Below, in pieces: positions 28,386 to 37,195 of a stretch of DNA of 64,000 nucleotides. Both the position numbers and the translations under genes were made by a program. Origin of the DNA: Amarolinea aalborgensis (GTDB lineage Bacteria; Chloroflexota; Anaerolineae; SSC4; Amarolineaceae); contig NZ_UETR01000010.1 in the NCBI RefSeq assembly GCF_900491745.1, forward strand, positions 62,001-126,000, written 5' to 3'. Position 1 is the first letter of the stretch; the number at the start of each line of letters is the position of its first letter. A model generated the notes under the pieces. That model saw nothing but the letters and a program-made list of their open reading frames with translations, had not been told where the DNA came from and made no database searches.

Positions 28386-29123
28386 ATGGAACACACGACG
28401 ACGCTGTACGACAGGGCCGCCGACCGCGGTGTGCCGTCGCTGGTTTGGCGTTTTGGGCAAGATCGGCGCCTCGACATGATCCGGCAGTGGGCCGCGCTGG
28501 ACGGCGCGCAGGTGCTGGTGGATGGCTGCGGCATCGGCGCTTACGTGCGCAAGCTGCAGGCGTTGGCTGACCAGGTCATTGGGCTTGACATCGAAGAAGA
28601 GCGAATCCGTGAAGGCAGCCGTATCACGTCCAATCTGCATGTGGGCGCGTGTGAGTATTTGCCCTATCGCGACCGCACCTTCGATGTGGTCCTCTCGCAT
28701 GAAGTGCTGGAGCATGTGCAGGACGACCGCCTGGCCGCGGCGGAGATGGTGCGCGTGCTCAAGTCAGGCGGCCGCGCCGTCATTTTTGCGCCCAACCGCC
28801 TTTACCCGTTCGAGACCCACGGCCATTACTGGCGAGGCCGCTACCATTTTGGCAACACCCCGCTCATCAATTACCTGCCTGACCCTCTGCGCAACCGCCT
28901 GGCGCCGCATGTGCGTGCGTATACCGCAGCCGGCCTGCGCCGTCTGTTCGATGGCCTGCCCGTGCGCGTGGTCTATCACAGCCAAATCTACCCCGGCTAC
29001 GACAAGCTGAGCGCGCGTCGCCCCGGACTGGGACGTCTTTTGCGCCGCGTCACCTATGCGCTGGAAAATTCGCCCGCGCGCGGCTTTGGACTGTCGCATC
29101 TACTGGTCGTCGAGCGCCGCTGA
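28386..29123 (+). CDS. Class I SAM-dependent methyltransferase
   Basis: This 245-residue protein has a Methyltransf_11-type core: VLVDGCGIGAYVRKLQ (SAM loop), VIGLDIEEERIREG, YLPYRDRTFDVVLSHEVLEHVQDDRLAAAEMVRVLKSGGRAVIFAPN and a C-terminal part with HGHYWRGRYHFGN. The substrate is unknown. Similar proteins act in quinone or surface-glycan synthesis. Two ATGs, at 28380 and 28386, are possible; AGAAGG is at the better distance from the second. It is convergent with the PFK gene. Confidence 0.85.
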   Translation: MEHTTTLYDRAADRGVPSLVWRFGQDRRLDMIRQWAALDGAQVLVDGCGIGAYVRKLQALADQVIGLDIEEERIREGSRITSNLHVGACEYLPYRDRTFDVVLSHEVLEHVQDDRLAAAEMVRVLKSGGRAVIFAPNRLYPFETHGHYWRGRYHFGNTPLINYLPDPLRNRLAPHVRAYTAAGLRRLFDGLPVRVVYHSQIYPGYDKLSARRPGLGRLLRRVTYALENSPARGFGLSHLLVVERR

Positions 29124-29180
29124 GCGGGAGACCATGCCACCCTGCCGGCGAACTGGATTTGGGCGGCATGGGCTCCGCTC

Positions 29181-31439
29181 TCAGAACTCGCCCTTCACCG
29201 GTTGACCGGGCGCCTGGCTCGGGCCGGGCTGCGAAAGGACGCGTACGATCGGGCGCAGGTTCATCCACCATTGTTCCTTGGGGCGCTGGAACGGATCATC
29301 GGCCATGCGCGGCAGATCAATCAGGTCGTGAAAACGCACCTGACCCGCCTCCAGGCCAATGAAGGCCGCGCCAGGTTCCGCATTTTCGGCCTCGCTGATC
29401 AGCCATTCGATGCAGCGAGCGGCCAGGCGCGTCGCCTGGATGCGATCAAACGGCGTAGGCCCGCCGCCCTGCTGCAAATGGCCCAAGATGGCCTGGCGCA
29501 CATCGTACAACCCTCTGCCTTCGGCCTCCAACAGCGCGCACATCACGCCTGTGGTGTACACCTGGTGCGCCAATTCGTTGCGGATGAGTAGGCCCAGGCG
29601 TTTGCCTTTCTCAAATCCATTGCGCAGATAGGCCAGGTCCTTTTCCAAGTCGCCCAGGGTGACGCTTTCCTCATGCAGATAGACCCGCTCTGCGCCCGTA
29701 GCCAGCCCGCTGAGCAGCGCCAGGTAGCCGCAGTAGCGCCCCATGACTTCCACCACGAAGCAGCGCCGATAAGCCACAGCCGTCTGTTTGATTTTGTCCA
29801 CCGCTTCGATGATGTTGTTCAGCGCGGTGTCCGCGCCGATGCTGAGCTCAGAGCCAGGCAGGTCGTTGTCAATACTCGCCGGCATACAGACGATTGGAAT
29901 GTTGAACGAGGGATAGTTCTTACGCTCGCTGACCAGCTTGAAGGCTGCTTGGTAACCAGACCAGCCGCCGACCATGAGCAGGCCGTCGAGCTTGTGCTCC
30001 TCAATCGTGCGTGCGATGGCGTACAGATCGCGACCGGACGGCACCTTGCGATTGGTGCCTAGTTCCGCGCCGCCCAGGCTCACCCAGCCGTTCGCGCTCA
30101 TCCAATTCATCTCGCGCAGCTTACCCGCCATCAGCCCCTCGAAGCCTTGATCCACACCCAGCATGATGTGCCCTTTATCCAGCCCCAAGCGCAGGGCCGC
30201 GCGGATGGCGGTGTTCATACCGGGCGCCGGCCCGCCGCCGTGCAGCATCGCCAGGCGCAGACGGCGCTGATTGGGCTGCGGCGGATGCGGCAGCGCGCGC
30301 ACGACCGTGCGCAGGATGCGAAAGGAGTCCTTGAAACTTCCCCCGCGCAGATCCATCGCCCGATCGAAGTCCTTATCCGCGATGGCTTCGGCCACGGCCC
30401 GCGTCTGCTTGACGCAGTGCATCAGCGGCGCTTTGTTGATGCGGTTGCCGCGGATACCAATCACCTGCGGTTCGCTCGCTGACGTCATGGCCAGCACCTC
30501 GTCCACGGCCGCAAACCCGGTCAGCGTCGCCAGGTTGCGATCGAACGCGGTGGGCGATCCGCCGCGCTGCACGTGGCCCAGGATGGTGACGCGCGCATCT
30601 TCGCCCAGGCGCTCCTCCAACACTTGCCTGACGTAGTCTGCGCTGATCGGCTTGCCGTTGCGATCCTGTGCGCCTTCGGCCACAATGACGATGCTGTCAC
30701 GGCGACCTGCCTCGCGGCCGCTTTTCATCAGCGCGCACATGCTGTCTTCCCAGTTATCCACGTCGGGCGGGCTTTCTGGGATCAGGACAAAATCGGCGCC
30801 TCCCGCAATCGTTCCCATCAACGCCAGGTAGCCGCAGTGACGCCCCATCACCTCGACGACGAAGGTGCGCTGATGACTGGCTGCGGTGCTGGAAATGGCA
30901 TCAATCGCGTCGGTAATGCGGCGTAAGGCCGTGTCGGCGCCGATGGTCATGTCCGTGCCGTACATGTCATTGTCAATCGAGCCGACCAGGCCCACGATTG
31001 CCAGGTGTTTGAAGCGCTCGGCCTTGTCCGCGCTGATCTCATCGGTCTTGACCAACTCGGCCAACAATTCGGGCCATTCCTGGCGGAATTGATTGGCGCC
31101 AGTCAAGCTCCCATCCCCGCCAATGACCACCAGGCCATCAATGCCAAAGCGCACCAGGTTGCGCGCAGCCTGGCGGCGCCCCTCGCGCGTCCGAAACGCA
31201 GGGCAGCGCGCCGTGCCGATCATGGTGCCGCCCTTCTGCAGGATGCCGCCCACTGAATCCCACGTGAGCGGGCGAATGCGGTCTCCGCCATCCACCATGC
31301 CCTGGTAGCCTTCGTAAATCGCGTAAACCTCCGCGCCGCGCTCCAGCGCCGCACGCGTTACCGCGCGGACCGCTGCATTCATACCGGGGGCGTCGCCGCC
31401 GCTGGTCAACACCCCGATGCGTCTAGGAATTGTTGTCAT
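29181..31439 (-). CDS. pfkA: Fused two-domain 6-phosphofructokinase
   Basis: This 752-residue protein contains two PFK domains, like eukaryotic PFK; bacterial PFK is usually about 320 residues. The N-half has GVLTSGGDAPGMNAAVRA, VVIGGDGSLTGA (ATP site), SIDNDMYGTDMTIGADTAL (catalytic Asp) and VEVMGRHCGYLAL. The C-half has LHGGGPAPGMNTAIRAA, LMVGGWSGYQAA, SIDNDLPGSELSIGADTAL and VEVMGRYCGYLAL. In the C-half the ATP-site GGDGS is replaced by GGWSG, so catalysis probably rests with the N-half and the C-half may be allosteric, as in eukaryotes. It sits downstream of glpX and a histidine phosphatase on the same strand. Confidence 0.93.
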   Translation of the reverse strand: MTTIPRRIGVLTSGGDAPGMNAAVRAVTRAALERGAEVYAIYEGYQGMVDGGDRIRPLTWDSVGGILQKGGTMIGTARCPAFRTREGRRQAARNLVRFGIDGLVVIGGDGSLTGANQFRQEWPELLAELVKTDEISADKAERFKHLAIVGLVGSIDNDMYGTDMTIGADTALRRITDAIDAISSTAASHQRTFVVEVMGRHCGYLALMGTIAGGADFVLIPESPPDVDNWEDSMCALMKSGREAGRRDSIVIVAEGAQDRNGKPISADYVRQVLEERLGEDARVTILGHVQRGGSPTAFDRNLATLTGFAAVDEVLAMTSASEPQVIGIRGNRINKAPLMHCVKQTRAVAEAIADKDFDRAMDLRGGSFKDSFRILRTVVRALPHPPQPNQRRLRLAMLHGGGPAPGMNTAIRAALRLGLDKGHIMLGVDQGFEGLMAGKLREMNWMSANGWVSLGGAELGTNRKVPSGRDLYAIARTIEEHKLDGLLMVGGWSGYQAAFKLVSERKNYPSFNIPIVCMPASIDNDLPGSELSIGADTALNNIIEAVDKIKQTAVAYRRCFVVEVMGRYCGYLALLSGLATGAERVYLHEESVTLGDLEKDLAYLRNGFEKGKRLGLLIRNELAHQVYTTGVMCALLEAEGRGLYDVRQAILGHLQQGGGPTPFDRIQATRLAARCIEWLISEAENAEPGAAFIGLEAGQVRFHDLIDLPRMADDPFQRPKEQWWMNLRPIVRVLSQPGPSQAPGQPVKGEF

Positions 31440-31547
31440 CGTGTCATTTCTCCCCTACCCTGGGCGTCAGGCTCTGGCGCGCGCCGTTGCCGGCTGTCGC
31501 GGCCACGAAATTTTCTATTCCAAGTATACCACAGGTACACGGCTCTT

Positions 31548-32258
31548 TCACGTAATCATATCCGCGGGCAAGTGCATGCAGCGGTTGAGGTAGCGAACCA
31601 CGATGCGCCCCGCGGGCGGCACATCCAGGCGCGAGATGGCCGTGTTGACCAGGAAATAAGATACACCATCCAACGGTTGCTGGCAATAGGCTTTGATCAG
31701 GCGGTCGCTGAACGCGCCGTGCGTCACCAGGCAAATGCACTCGTCATGGTTGGCCAGGGCGGCCAGGCGCGCCACAACCCGCCGCGCGCGCTGCAAGCTC
31801 TCTGGCCTGGTCTCGCGGTCGCGCCCCCACCAGCCCTCCGCGCCGATGTCATCCGACAGCCGCGCGCGCGGAAATTCAGCCTGCAGATCGGCGCGGGCGC
31901 GGCCAGGCAGCCCCACCTCGCCGACGGGCGCGCCATAGTCCAGGTAGACGCCGCCCACCTCGAACGTGTCGGTCCACACTTCTGGCGTCAGCGCCAGCGC
32001 GTCGGCCAGCACCTGCGCGGTTTGCAGCGCGCGCGTCATGGGGCTGACGAGCAGGCGCGTGAAGGCGTAGCCTTGCTGATTGAATTCATTGCCCTCGCGC
32101 GCCGCGGCCGCAGGGAGACGCTGCGCGGTTAGAAAATCCGCCAGGCGCCGCGCTTGCTGCCAGCCCATCTCGGTCAGCCGCGGGTCTTCCACGCGCGCAG
32201 TCTGGTCGAGCAAGGCGTTGTTGGTGGACTGGGCATGACGGATCAAATACAGTTCCAC
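31548..32258 (-). CDS. Histidine phosphatase family protein
   Basis: This protein of about 236 residues belongs to the phosphoglycerate mutase-like superfamily. LYLIRHAQSTNN carries the phospho-accepting His in the RHG-type motif (here RHA), SPMTRALQTAQVLADAL the second Arg, and CLVTHGAFSDRLIKAY the second catalytic His. The substrate cannot be told. Phosphoglycerate, phosphosugars and fructose-2,6-bisphosphate are options, and its place between glpX and PFK favours a sugar phosphate. The start is taken as the GTG at 32258, which puts LYLIRHAQ at the N-terminus; GGAGGA is 14 bases upstream. A longer frame to 32582 lies inside glpX. Confidence 0.82.
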   Translation of the reverse strand: MELYLIRHAQSTNNALLDQTARVEDPRLTEMGWQQARRLADFLTAQRLPAAAAREGNEFNQQGYAFTRLLVSPMTRALQTAQVLADALALTPEVWTDTFEVGGVYLDYGAPVGEVGLPGRARADLQAEFPRARLSDDIGAEGWWGRDRETRPESLQRARRVVARLAALANHDECICLVTHGAFSDRLIKAYCQQPLDGVSYFLVNTAISRLDVPPAGRIVVRYLNRCMHLPADMIT

Positions 32259-32296
32259 GATGAGTTGGAAATCCTCCGCGTGTTTGGTTGATGGGA

Positions 32297-33283
32297 TTAG
32301 CGCAGCACGTGTTCGGCGTAAATCAGACGCCGCGTGCCGGTTTCGCCGCGTAGAATCAACGAATGGGTCTCGGCGCGTTTGCCCGTATAGCGCACGCCAG
32401 ACAGGAGCGGGCCATCGGTAATGCCGGTGGCGGCAAAGAAGATATTGTCGCTGGTGATGATCTCGCGTGCGGTGAGGATGCGGCGTGTGCTGAGGCCGGC
32501 CGCGTCCACCGCCTGGCGTTCGGCGTCGGTTTGCGGCGCCAGGCGTCCCAGCATCCCACCGCCCAGGGCGCGCACCGCACAAGCCGCCATGATGCCTTCG
32601 GAAACCCCGCCAATGCCCATCAGAATATCGGCGCGACCATGGGTGGTCACCACCAGCAGCGCGCCCGCCACATCGCCGGCCGCGCGCAGCATGACACGCG
32701 CGCCCGCGCGGCGAATTTCATCCACCAGCTCGGCATGGCGCGGCCGATCGAGGACGAAGACCACCAGGTCGTGAATATCCTTTTTCTTGAGCCGCGCGAC
32801 CAACGCCAGCGTCCAGGCCGCAGGCGCATCCATACATTCAGGCACCAGCGCCGGCGCCACCTCTGCATCTACGATGATCTTTTCCATGTAAACCGCTCGC
32901 TGCGGCGCCCACATGCTGCCCACCGGGGCCACGGCGCAGACCGAGATGGCCCCCGACCGTCCCGACTCCAGCAGGCTGCGCCCCTCGATCGGATCGGTGA
33001 CGACATCGAGCATGGGGCCGTTGCCAGTGCCAATACGCGCGCCCGTGTCAAACGCCGAATGCAGGCCTAGCTTCAGTTCTTCACCAATAACGATGTAACC
33101 GTCCATGTCCAGCGAATTGAGGACATGATGCATCGCTTCACCAGCCGTTTGATCCGCCTCGTCGGTGTGATCAAGGCCTACGTAGCGCCCGGCCGCCAAG
33201 GCCGCGGCTTCGGTGGCGCGAATCAGATCCAAGCCCAGGTTGCGCGAGGTGGCGACTTTGACCATGGAGGGTGTATTTGCCAT
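32297..33283 (-). CDS. glpX: Class II fructose-1,6-bisphosphatase (GlpX)
   Basis: This 328-residue lithium-sensitive-type phosphatase acts in gluconeogenesis. It reads NLGLDLIRATEAAALAAGRYVG, DQTAGEAMHHVLNSLDMDG, VIGEELK and NGPMLDVVTDPIEGRSLL for metal and phosphate binding, then GIGGVSEGIMAACAVRALGG and TDGPLLSGVRY. In usual GlpX the acidic motif is DPxEGT; here Arg replaces that Thr, which in studied enzymes is important for catalysis. Activity is therefore not certain. The ATG at 33283 has AAGG at eight bases. It is the first gene of a same-strand group with the histidine phosphatase and PFK. Confidence 0.9.
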   Translation of the reverse strand: MANTPSMVKVATSRNLGLDLIRATEAAALAAGRYVGLDHTDEADQTAGEAMHHVLNSLDMDGYIVIGEELKLGLHSAFDTGARIGTGNGPMLDVVTDPIEGRSLLESGRSGAISVCAVAPVGSMWAPQRAVYMEKIIVDAEVAPALVPECMDAPAAWTLALVARLKKKDIHDLVVFVLDRPRHAELVDEIRRAGARVMLRAAGDVAGALLVVTTHGRADILMGIGGVSEGIMAACAVRALGGGMLGRLAPQTDAERQAVDAAGLSTRRILTAREIITSDNIFFAATGITDGPLLSGVRYTGKRAETHSLILRGETGTRRLIYAEHVLR

Positions 33284-33312
33284 GTGTAAGACCTTTCGCT
33301 GAGACTTCAACA

Positions 33313-33345
33313 AGACTTCGGAAGTCTCGCAGACTTCCGAAGTCT
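33313..33345. repeat. 15-bp perfect inverted repeat at the sulP stop
   Basis: AGACTTCGGAAGTCT (33313-33327) and AGACTTCCGAAGTCT (33331-33345) are exact complements around three bases. Each arm is itself a near-palindrome. The right arm overlaps the stop codon of the SulP gene. No T-run follows, so it is a repeat or mRNA-end hairpin rather than a standard terminator. Confidence 0.65.
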
Positions 33346-35443
33346 AATCAACCGCTTCGAGCAGCCCGGCGTCTTCCCAGGCCTGCATCCCGCCCTGGAG
33401 CACCGCGCAGTTATTGTAGCCTTGGTTGTGCAAGGCGTAGGTTGCGCGTGCGCTGCGCCGCCCCGCGCGGCAGGCCAGGACGATCAAGCGGTCATGCGGC
33501 AGGGTCAGCGGCTGCGTCAAGAGATCAACCAGCGGGATGTTTTGCGCCTGGGCAATGTGCCCCCGCTTGAACTCACGCGGTTGGCGCACATCCACCACGA
33601 CGGGGGGCGCCTGGCCCCGCAGACGATCCCACAGGGCGCGCGGCTCGATCTCCGTCAACAGGCCGGCTGGCATGTCGGTGTGCAGAACAATGGGCACGCC
33701 GTACTCCGGCCGCGGTAAATTCTGACATTCGCGAAAGACGCGCACATCGCTCTCATAGATGCAGATGGCGGGGTCGAGCACGTGGTAGAAGAGATGCTCC
33801 ACCGCATTGTCTTCACCCAGGAAATGATCGGCGCCCACATCACGGAAGAAAGCGGTAGATTTCATCAGCTTCAACACCGACTCGCGCACCCGCGTGAAGT
33901 AGACATCGCCGCCGCGCTCCCGGTAGAGGCGTAGGATGCTCTCCAGCGCATGGATGCCGCTGATGTCACAGTGATCCACGCTCTGCATGCGCAGCATGAG
34001 GTAACGCTGGGTTGGGTGCTGCGCCTGTAAAGCCCGCACCGATTCCTCGATATGACTGGCCGCGCCAAAGTAGAGATCGCCCAAGATGTCCACCACACCC
34101 AACTGCGGACACACGGGCTTGTCGGGCTGGAAAATCCAATGGCGGAAGTGTTCATCCGGCACGACAGACCGCACCTGCGGCATACTGGTCTTCAAGAGAT
34201 AGTAGGCCAGCGACATCAGGATGCCCGAAAGGACGGCAAACTGCAGCGGCAGCAGAAGGGTGGCCGACAGCGTCACAATCATGATGAGTGTATCGCCGCG
34301 CGCGCCGCGCCAGATGCGCTGCATCTCCTTGCGATCAATCATGCCGTAGGCGCCGACGATCAGCACGCCGGCCAGGGCGGCGCGCGGCACGAAAGCTACC
34401 AGCGGGCCGAGCGCCAGCGTGGCGATCAATACGAACAAGCTGCCAAAGACATTGGACATGGGGGAGCGCGCCTTCGCTTCCAGGTTCAGTGCGGAGCGGT
34501 TGAACGAGCCGGAGGCGGGATAGCCGGAAAAGAGGCCGGCGGCAATGTTCGCCATACCCTGGCCCACGAATTCCTGGTTGCTGTTGAGACGCTCGCCGCT
34601 CTGGCTGGCGATGGAGCGCGCAATGGAGGTGGCTTCAACCAGGCCGATGGCCGCAATCGCGAGAGCGCCGGTGGAGAGGTGCCCGATCAGATCCAGGTCG
34701 AGCAGCGGCAGTCGGGCCAGCGGCGGAAATCCGCCCGGCATTTGACCGATGATCTTGACGCCATTGGCTGCCAGGTTGAACAAGGCCACCGCGGCGCCTG
34801 CCATCAAGAGGGCAATGAGCGGGCCAGGCAGACGCCGATCGAGCCGCTTGAGGCCCAGGATGAGGCCAGCCGCGCCCAGGCCAAGCGCCATGCTCGCCGG
34901 ATGCGCCTGCGACACGGTCTGCGCCAGTTTGACCAGGTTATCCAGCAGGCCTGAGGCGCTAAAATCGAGACGCAGGAGGTGGCGCACCTCGCCCACGGCA
35001 ACGAGCACCCCGGCGCCGGCCGTAAAGCCGACAATGACGGAGTCGGAAACGAAGTTCACCAGGATGCCCAGCCGCGCCAGGCCCATGGCGATGCGTAAAA
35101 TGCCGGCCATGACCGCCAACATGCCGGCGGCGGCCATGAAGGGCGGCGTGCCCGGCGCGGCCAGCGGAGCCAAGATCGAAAGCACAAGCACGGAGGCGGA
35201 GTTGGTTGGCCCGGTGTTGAGGTGGCTTGAGGATCCCCAGAGCGCGCCCACGATGCCGGCGGCGACGGCTGTGTAGATTCCCATTTGCGGCGGCAGGCCG
35301 GCCAAGAGTGAAAAAACAATGGCTTGGGGAAGCAGCACCACCGCGATGGTCAGTCCGGCCAGCATATCTGGCTGCAGGTTGGCAAGCCGGTAGGTGCGCA
35401 GCAAGTGAACCGGGCGCAAGAAGAGAAACGGCAAGACACGCAT
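33344..35443 (-). CDS. SulP-family anion transporter with STAS and rhodanese domains
   Basis: This 699-residue membrane protein belongs to the SLC26/SulP family. About twelve hydrophobic helices span residues 25-430, opening with DMLAGLTIAVVLLPQAIVFSLLAGLPPQMGIYTA. The family motif NIAAGLFSGYPASGSFNRSALN is present. A STAS domain (about 450-560) has LRMQSVDHCDISGIHALESIL. Residues about 600-695 form a rhodanese domain, VVVDVRQPREFKRGHIAQAQNIPL and LACRAGRRSA, with a catalytic Cys. The rhodanese suggests a link with sulfate, thiosulfate or sulfide use, but bicarbonate cannot be excluded. Confidence 0.9.
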   Translation of the reverse strand: MRVLPFLFLRPVHLLRTYRLANLQPDMLAGLTIAVVLLPQAIVFSLLAGLPPQMGIYTAVAAGIVGALWGSSSHLNTGPTNSASVLVLSILAPLAAPGTPPFMAAAGMLAVMAGILRIAMGLARLGILVNFVSDSVIVGFTAGAGVLVAVGEVRHLLRLDFSASGLLDNLVKLAQTVSQAHPASMALGLGAAGLILGLKRLDRRLPGPLIALLMAGAAVALFNLAANGVKIIGQMPGGFPPLARLPLLDLDLIGHLSTGALAIAAIGLVEATSIARSIASQSGERLNSNQEFVGQGMANIAAGLFSGYPASGSFNRSALNLEAKARSPMSNVFGSLFVLIATLALGPLVAFVPRAALAGVLIVGAYGMIDRKEMQRIWRGARGDTLIMIVTLSATLLLPLQFAVLSGILMSLAYYLLKTSMPQVRSVVPDEHFRHWIFQPDKPVCPQLGVVDILGDLYFGAASHIEESVRALQAQHPTQRYLMLRMQSVDHCDISGIHALESILRLYRERGGDVYFTRVRESVLKLMKSTAFFRDVGADHFLGEDNAVEHLFYHVLDPAICIYESDVRVFRECQNLPRPEYGVPIVLHTDMPAGLLTEIEPRALWDRLRGQAPPVVVDVRQPREFKRGHIAQAQNIPLVDLLTQPLTLPHDRLIVLACRAGRRSARATYALHNQGYNNCAVLQGGMQAWEDAGLLEAVD

Positions 35444-35464
35444 ATATGAGCTTTCTACACGGTT

Positions 35465-37168
35465 CTAACTCTCCCCCACGCGCGCCAGGCGATGAGCGCC
35501 GAAGCTGAAAATGGGAAAGCCAACAGCAAAGGTCAACACGAGCGCGCCGGCTGGGCCGATCAGCCAGGCAGCCAGCGTCCAATCGGGGAGCCAGATAGCC
35601 GCCAGCGCGGGTAGGGCCAGAAAAGCCAGTCCCACGAGCGCGTAGAGAGACTGGACGATGAACGCGATGAGGCCGCCCCAGCCAGAGCTCATGCGACGGG
35701 GGTCATCCCAATCGAGCCGCGCCCAGGGCACGCTCAACCCCACGCAAATCGCGATCACGCCCACGCCCAGGATCAAGGTGCCAACGGTCGTGTAGATGAA
35801 GGCGACGATGCTAAAATGACGCCAGACCGCTGCGCCCAGCATGAGCAGGATGTCCAGGCCGGCAAGGGGGAGATATGCAGACAGGAATTTGCCGCGCAGC
35901 AGCTCCCAACTGCTGAGCGGCGCTGCTTTGAGCAGCCACCACGATTTGCCTTCCATGCTGATGCTGGTCAGCGCGACGCGCGTGAAGACGAGGGAGGCGA
36001 TGAAAAGGACGCTGCCGGCGAGGGCGACTTGGGCCAGAGTCAACGCGCCGTCGCCTTCAAGGCGGCCAAGCATCTGGCTGAGATTGGCGCGGTCGCGAGG
36101 GCCGCTGTTAGTCACGATGTTGAGGTAGATAAAGGGCACCAGGAGCAGAGGCGAGAGCATTTGGGCGAAGTTGCGCAGGTCGCGTGGGATGACGCGCCAA
36201 TCTTTGAGCGCGATCGTCAGCAGGCTAGGCGCGGTGACCAGCGCGCCGCCGCGTCGGGCGCGGGCGCGGTCGCGCGCGCTGCGTCGCGCCGAGCCAGCGC
36301 TTTGCATGCGCGTCCAGCCGCTGGTGTACAGGCGATCGGCCAACACCACGCACAGGGCAAAAAAGCCGAAGGTGATGAGCAGAAAAAGGGCCAGGTCGAG
36401 CAGGCTGGCGCCGATCCGCCCATAGCCGGCGGCGACCAGGCCGCGACCGGCGACCAGCGTGGGCAACGGCACGGCCGTCAGACGTTCGACGGCCGCCAGC
36501 AAGGCCTGCGGGTTGGATTCAAACTGCGCAAAACGCTCGACCCACAGGCGCGAGGTTTGGCCGAGCAGGCTGCAACTGAGGCCGAAGATGGCCGCAACGA
36601 AGCCGAGGACTTCGCGCACCCGGTGCGCCGGGGCGAAACGCGCCACCAGCATCACGGCCAGCGCGCCAATGCCCGTGGTGAGCAACGGCGCGCCCAGCAG
36701 GGTGAATAACGCAAAGAAGAAGTACCAGGCCTGGTAGCCCAAACGCCAACCGTAAGCGAAAAGGCCCGGCACGGCCGTGATGAGTAGAATTCCGTAATAC
36801 CAGGCGATGCCGTCGAGCAGCTTGGAGACAAAAACGGCCCGCCGATTGACCGGCGCGACCATCAGCAGTTCCAGGTCGTTGCTGAAAAAGAGGCTGCCCA
36901 GGGCGATGCTAAACGCGCTGATGAGCAAGATCAGCGCGGCGGCTGTCAAGATCAGGCCGGGGACGAGCGCTTCCAGGCCGGCGCCGAGGAAGCGGCGCAC
37001 CGCCGCCGCGCTGCCCCAGCCGATCAAGCCGGAGAAGCCGCCCAGGCTGGCTGTGAGCCACAGGATGCCAATGAGCGTCAGAATTTTGCGCCAACGCGTG
37101 CGTTTGCGCCAGTTGTTCCAGTTCAACTGCCAGCGCAGTTGCAGCAGCAGGACGGTATCAGCAATCAT
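35465..37168 (-). CDS. ABC-2-type exporter permease
   Basis: This 567-residue integral membrane protein has many hydrophobic helices, for example LTLIGILWLTASLGGFSGLIGW and LILTAAALILLISAFSIALGSLFF. The FSNDLELLMVAPVNRRAVFVSKLLDG segment is the typical cytoplasmic loop of large ABC-2 permeases, and a similar one, LKAAPLSSWELLRGKFLSAYLPL, occurs in the second half. It begins 27 bases after the ATPase gene. The cargo is unknown. Confidence 0.85.
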   Translation of the reverse strand: MIADTVLLLQLRWQLNWNNWRKRTRWRKILTLIGILWLTASLGGFSGLIGWGSAAAVRRFLGAGLEALVPGLILTAAALILLISAFSIALGSLFFSNDLELLMVAPVNRRAVFVSKLLDGIAWYYGILLITAVPGLFAYGWRLGYQAWYFFFALFTLLGAPLLTTGIGALAVMLVARFAPAHRVREVLGFVAAIFGLSCSLLGQTSRLWVERFAQFESNPQALLAAVERLTAVPLPTLVAGRGLVAAGYGRIGASLLDLALFLLITFGFFALCVVLADRLYTSGWTRMQSAGSARRSARDRARARRGGALVTAPSLLTIALKDWRVIPRDLRNFAQMLSPLLLVPFIYLNIVTNSGPRDRANLSQMLGRLEGDGALTLAQVALAGSVLFIASLVFTRVALTSISMEGKSWWLLKAAPLSSWELLRGKFLSAYLPLAGLDILLMLGAAVWRHFSIVAFIYTTVGTLILGVGVIAICVGLSVPWARLDWDDPRRMSSGWGGLIAFIVQSLYALVGLAFLALPALAAIWLPDWTLAAWLIGPAGALVLTFAVGFPIFSFGAHRLARVGES

Positions 37169-37195
37169 CTTTTCTCTTCTTGTGTCCCGTGAGCG

